This document shows, in pieces, positions 61,644 through 64,000 of a stretch of 64,000 nucleotides of DNA. The notes under the pieces were generated by a model that was not told the DNA's origin, did no database searches, and saw nothing but the letters and a program-made list of their open reading frames with translations. The stretch is from the NCBI GenBank assembly GCA_013151645.1, contig JAADHU010000004.1, positions 1 to 64,000 of the forward strand. Reading direction: 5' to 3'. The stretch's first letter is position 1, and each line of letters begins with the position of its first letter. A program made the position numbers and the translations under genes. The DNA comes from Gammaproteobacteria bacterium. GTDB lineage: Bacteria > Pseudomonadota > Gammaproteobacteria > Steroidobacterales > Woeseiaceae.

Positions 61644-62408
61644 CTACGCCTGACTGTAGAAATTGGTCGTCACGTCATCCGTCGGAAACATCAACTCGAC
61701 TTTCAATTCGCTCATCGCGACATCCTGCACATTGCTAAGCTGCGAAAAAATTGAAAAGAAGGATAAGACTGTACTACCCACTCGAATTCTCACTGGCAAT
61801 ACAGGCTGCTCGGCGTGAATGTTGACCGCTTCGCCGGCAGGGATTAAACAGGTCAATAACTGGTTTTCCAGTTCCTCAAGCCGCTCAGAGCCGTTCAATA
61901 TACTGATGTCGTAACGCAACCGCGTTAAGACGATTGACACTTGTTCGTGAAAATTCACGATTTTCGATGTATCCGGATTATCGGAAATCAGTGCTTCGAT
62001 CAGGTTTCGATGTTTGGCATACCCTAGTCCGGACAACAGTTCTTTTGCAGAGTCGTTCGCGTTGACGACATCCCACTCCTGATTAAGAACGATTGCAGGA
62101 TACGGCATGTGATTCGTAATCATCGATTCGATGGCGCTAAACACGGGTTTCAAATCATCATGATCGGTCGATAGTTCCCGATAGACGGGTGCATAACCTG
62201 CCGCATGCAACGCCCTGTTTACCTCCCGTTTAGGTAAAAACAGAAAGTCCCCGATTTTGAGAATCATCTCCCTGCTGGGCATGGATCGCCCGGTTTCCAG
62301 GAAACTAATGTGCTTGGCGGAAACCCCGGATTCTACTGAAAGCTGAAGCTGGCTATATCGTTTTTGCTTACGCCACTCTCTCAGAATGTTGCCGATAGAA
62401 CTCCCCAT
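61644..62408 (-). CDS. XRE-family regulator with MLTR-like ligand-binding domain
   Basis: Transcription regulator of 254 residues. An N-terminal helix-turn-helix (IGNILREWRKQKRYSQLQLS, then SGVSAKHISFLETGRSMPSR) is followed by a PAS-like ligand-binding domain of the MmyB/MLTR type (MPYPAIVLNQEWDVVNANDS, QLLTCLIPAGEAVNIHAEQP). GGAGGA lies eight or nine bases before the ATG at 62408, so I prefer this start over an in-frame ATG 60 bases upstream. It is divergent from the small membrane protein gene at 62513 and likely controls it through the AT-rich spacer. The ligand may be a small fatty-acid-like molecule. Confidence 0.88.
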   Translation of the reverse strand: MGSSIGNILREWRKQKRYSQLQLSVESGVSAKHISFLETGRSMPSREMILKIGDFLFLPKREVNRALHAAGYAPVYRELSTDHDDLKPVFSAIESMITNHMPYPAIVLNQEWDVVNANDSAKELLSGLGYAKHRNLIEALISDNPDTSKIVNFHEQVSIVLTRLRYDISILNGSERLEELENQLLTCLIPAGEAVNIHAEQPVLPVRIRVGSTVLSFFSIFSQLSNVQDVAMSELKVELMFPTDDVTTNFYSQA

Positions 62409-62512
62409 ATATCGATCTTCCTCCGTTAGTTCGTGCCGTTGTTTACCTGCAAGGTAATTGTCTGGCATTACATCATAAATTAAGATTCGTGTTTCTGTTT
62501 CCGGAGTTAGAT

Positions 62513-62941
62513 ATGTCGCTAAATACGCGAGCGAATTTCTTGATGGTTGTTTCCATCGTTTTTGTTATTTATTCACTCTTATGGGCGCTCGCGCCGTTTT
62601 CCGGCATAAATATCCCGGCTCGGCTCATTATTGACTTTGCAGACTGGCCTATGGGGAATTTCGATGTGCCACTTGATAGAAACACAATGTGGTTATCCGC
62701 CATCGGTGCAGGGCTTTTAGCAGCGGTTTCGGTGTTTCTTGGAGGCATTGTCGTTCCGGCGATAAAAGCTCGGGATACCCGTACTACCAACGTGACGATA
62801 CTGGCAATGGGTCTATGGTACGTCATTGATAGTGCCGGATCGTTTGCCGCAGGAGTCAACTCCAACGTATTTTTCAATTCGATCTTTCTCGCACTGGTTC
62901 TGATTCCTATCGTGGGTATCGAAAAAAGCGACGCTAATTGA
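62513..62941 (+). CDS. small four-helix membrane protein, target of the XRE regulator
   Basis: Inner-membrane protein of 142 residues with four hydrophobic helices (FLMVVSIVFVIYSLLWALAP, TMWLSAIGAGLLAAVSVFLG, TILAMGLWYVIDSAGSFAAG, NVFFNSIFLALVLIPIVGIE). I recognise no named family. CCGGAGTTAGAT precedes the ATG; an upstream ATG at 62489 has no ribosome-binding site. It is divergent from an MLTR-like regulator. Confidence 0.7.
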   Translation: MSLNTRANFLMVVSIVFVIYSLLWALAPFSGINIPARLIIDFADWPMGNFDVPLDRNTMWLSAIGAGLLAAVSVFLGGIVVPAIKARDTRTTNVTILAMGLWYVIDSAGSFAAGVNSNVFFNSIFLALVLIPIVGIEKSDAN

Positions 62942-63023
62942 AGAGACAACCATCCGATAACACGGCCCTGTCAGGAGGGTGCGTTAGAACGATAGCGGGC
63001 AAATCCTGGCAGACAACGGTTGC

Positions 63024-63374
63024 TCACTCGGACCAAACGGCATACTCACTACCGCAGGGGTCGGAAAAATGGAAGCGGCTTCCTCCGGGGAAGGAGAATA
63101 TCGGCTTCAGTATTTTGCCGCCTGCATTTTCGATTTTCAATTGAGTTGCTTCGAGATCATCGCTGTAAAATACGACGAGCACACTGCCGGTTTCCGTTGT
63201 TGCCCTAAGATCGGACTTGAAGAAGCCGCCATCAAGACCCTCATCCGAGAAGGCGATATAGTCCGGGCCATAGTCCGCAAAAGACCAGTTGAATACTTCG
63301 CCAAAGAAACGTTTCGTCTGTTGCAGATTTCCAGAAGGAAATTCGAGATAGTTGATTTTTTCATGCTCGTTCAT
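63024..63374 (-). CDS. VOC (glyoxalase-like) family protein
   Basis: Cytoplasmic protein of 116 residues with one vicinal-oxygen-chelate fold. Landmarks are NYLEFPSGNLQQTKRFFGEV, FNWSFADYGPDYIAF, SVLVVFYSDDLEATQLKIEN and SRFHFSDPCGSEYAVWSE. It belongs with the common bleomycin-resistance/dioxygenase-like subgroup. Conserved metal ligands are not complete in this short form. The function is unknown. A gap of 110 bases separates it from the downstream (minus-strand) serine-hydrolase remnant. Confidence 0.88.
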   Translation of the reverse strand: MNEHEKINYLEFPSGNLQQTKRFFGEVFNWSFADYGPDYIAFSDEGLDGGFFKSDLRATTETGSVLVVFYSDDLEATQLKIENAGGKILKPIFSFPGGSRFHFSDPCGSEYAVWSE

Positions 63375-63484
63375 ATTCGCGTTTCCAGTTAATTGAGCCG
63401 CACATACGATACAGCGTTACTGATCTGCTGGTGGTCGATCTGCGTCCGTCAAATCGCATACAGGATATGTAGTTCACCATTCTA

Positions 63485-63700
63485 TTACCAGCATCTGCAG
63501 CCACCGGCAAGGATGTTCGGTCCGGCGGCATGGGCGGTAGCCAAAGCAAGCGAGAACGGAGCCAGTGTATCCTCGGCATCTTCGCGATTCGCCAGCACGA
63601 AGATTGAGAGGCCTGTATCAGAAAATGGCATATAAGCCGTACCTGCGTAACCGCCATGACTAAGAATGCGCTGCCTGTTCAGCGTCCCTTGCCGATGCTG
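63485..63700 (-). pseudogene. C-terminal remnant of a class C beta-lactamase-like serine hydrolase
   Basis: The minus strand has a reading frame ending at 63485 that reads RILSHGGYAGTAYMPFSDTG, then LSIFVLANREDAEDTLAPFS and LALATAHAAG. HGGYAGT with VLANRED is characteristic of the end of beta-lactamase/D-aminopeptidase family serine hydrolases. The active-site SxxK part is absent and no continuous frame extends upstream, so only the tail survives. Its tip (NILAGGCRCW) may be read-through of non-homologous sequence. Confidence 0.65.
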
Positions 63701-63748
63701 GAGTCGATCGTCTCATACAGGATATCCTGAAAACGCATCCTCACCGGC

Positions 63749-64000
63749 CTACTCCAGCATTGATATTCCCTGTTGGGTGGATATCACTTTCGCAAACTCG
63801 CATTGAAGATTGGCTGCGGTAACTCGCATTATTTCATCGGCCGGAATCATTGAGCCATCAACTGCTTTTCTATCAAAAGTATAGGTCGCATCAATGATGA
63901 AGAACACGCCAAAACCCAAATTGCCCGCCATACGTGCTGTCGTTTCACAGCAATGATTTGTAGTAACTCCGCAAATGGCGAGATCCTTAATTTCTTGCCG
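63749..64000 (-). CDS. isochorismatase-like cysteine hydrolase (5' part beyond the window)
   Basis: The minus strand carries an open frame that runs off the right edge of the window. Visible residues include LAICGVTTNHCCETTARMAG, where the first Cys of NHCC corresponds to the catalytic Cys of the isochorismatase/cysteine hydrolase family, then NLGFGVFFIIDATYTFDR, typical of the family. The frame ends VISTQQGISMLE at 63749. The N-terminal Asp and Lys of the catalytic triad would lie outside the window. The substrate (nicotinamide, biuret or similar) is unknown. Confidence 0.85.
   Translation of the reverse strand, partial: RQEIKDLAICGVTTNHCCETTARMAGNLGFGVFFIIDATYTFDRKAVDGSMIPADEIMRVTAANLQCEFAKVISTQQGISMLE

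Overview
The window reads as the chromosome of a free-living, respiring Gram-negative bacterium, probably a marine or sediment gammaproteobacterium (a Woeseiaceae-like lineage is my inference; no rRNA gene is present to test it). Support comes from the GC-rich coding style, many signal peptides, lipoboxes and outer-membrane barrels, two Na+/H+ antiporters and a sodium:solute symporter, a caa3-type oxidase, and REP-like palindromes carrying a GTAGGAGCG core. There is no phage, plasmid, CRISPR array, rRNA or tRNA that I can support.

Layout. 1-16.3 kb: mostly single metabolic genes (gamma-glutamyltransferase, two NhaC-type antiporters, an exported RidA-like protein, a PQQ-type sugar dehydrogenase, SDR, M28 peptidase). 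They are followed by a three-gene copper operon (unknown anchored protein, multicopper oxidase, membrane cupredoxin) and by redox and hydrolase genes. 16.3-23.4 kb: a lipoprotein amidohydrolase, then a tight five-gene envelope operon (LolA-like protein, two FtsX-type permeases, ATPase, outer-membrane barrel). 23.4-26.4 kb: hemerythrin, an M48 protease and the decayed tail of an M3 oligopeptidase.

26.4-45.5 kb is the standout region. A CHASE2 adenylate cyclase is followed by a nine-gene, almost gapless operon: TPR/barrel protein, FecR-domain protein, a flavoprotein fused to two cyclic-nucleotide-binding domains and four [4Fe-4S] clusters, a membrane protein with a bis-heme-b histidine pattern, an FHA-membrane-decaheme fusion, a tandem GlcG/HbpS lipoprotein, an outer-membrane barrel, a decaheme cytochrome with an LVIVD propeller, and a c554-like multiheme cytochrome. 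Read together they suggest a cAMP-controlled route carrying electrons from cytoplasmic NAD(P)H or ferredoxin across the inner membrane into a multiheme periplasmic, and possibly outer-surface, chain. I know of no described system with this composition. The pathway, direction and terminal acceptor are inference.

45.6-64 kb: phosphatidylserine synthase and a phospholyase-like class III aminotransferase; an S9 peptidase; a sodium:solute symporter with a 42-residue membrane partner; an ECF sigma/anti-sigma pair; a cytochrome c oxidase operon (subunit II with two fused cytochrome c domains, subunit I, two subunit III-type proteins, subunit IV) closed by a clear terminator; phosphopentomutase; a phospholipase A2-like secreted protein; an XRE regulator divergent from a small membrane protein; and a glyoxalase-fold protein beside a serine-hydrolase remnant and an isochorismatase-like gene cut by the window edge.
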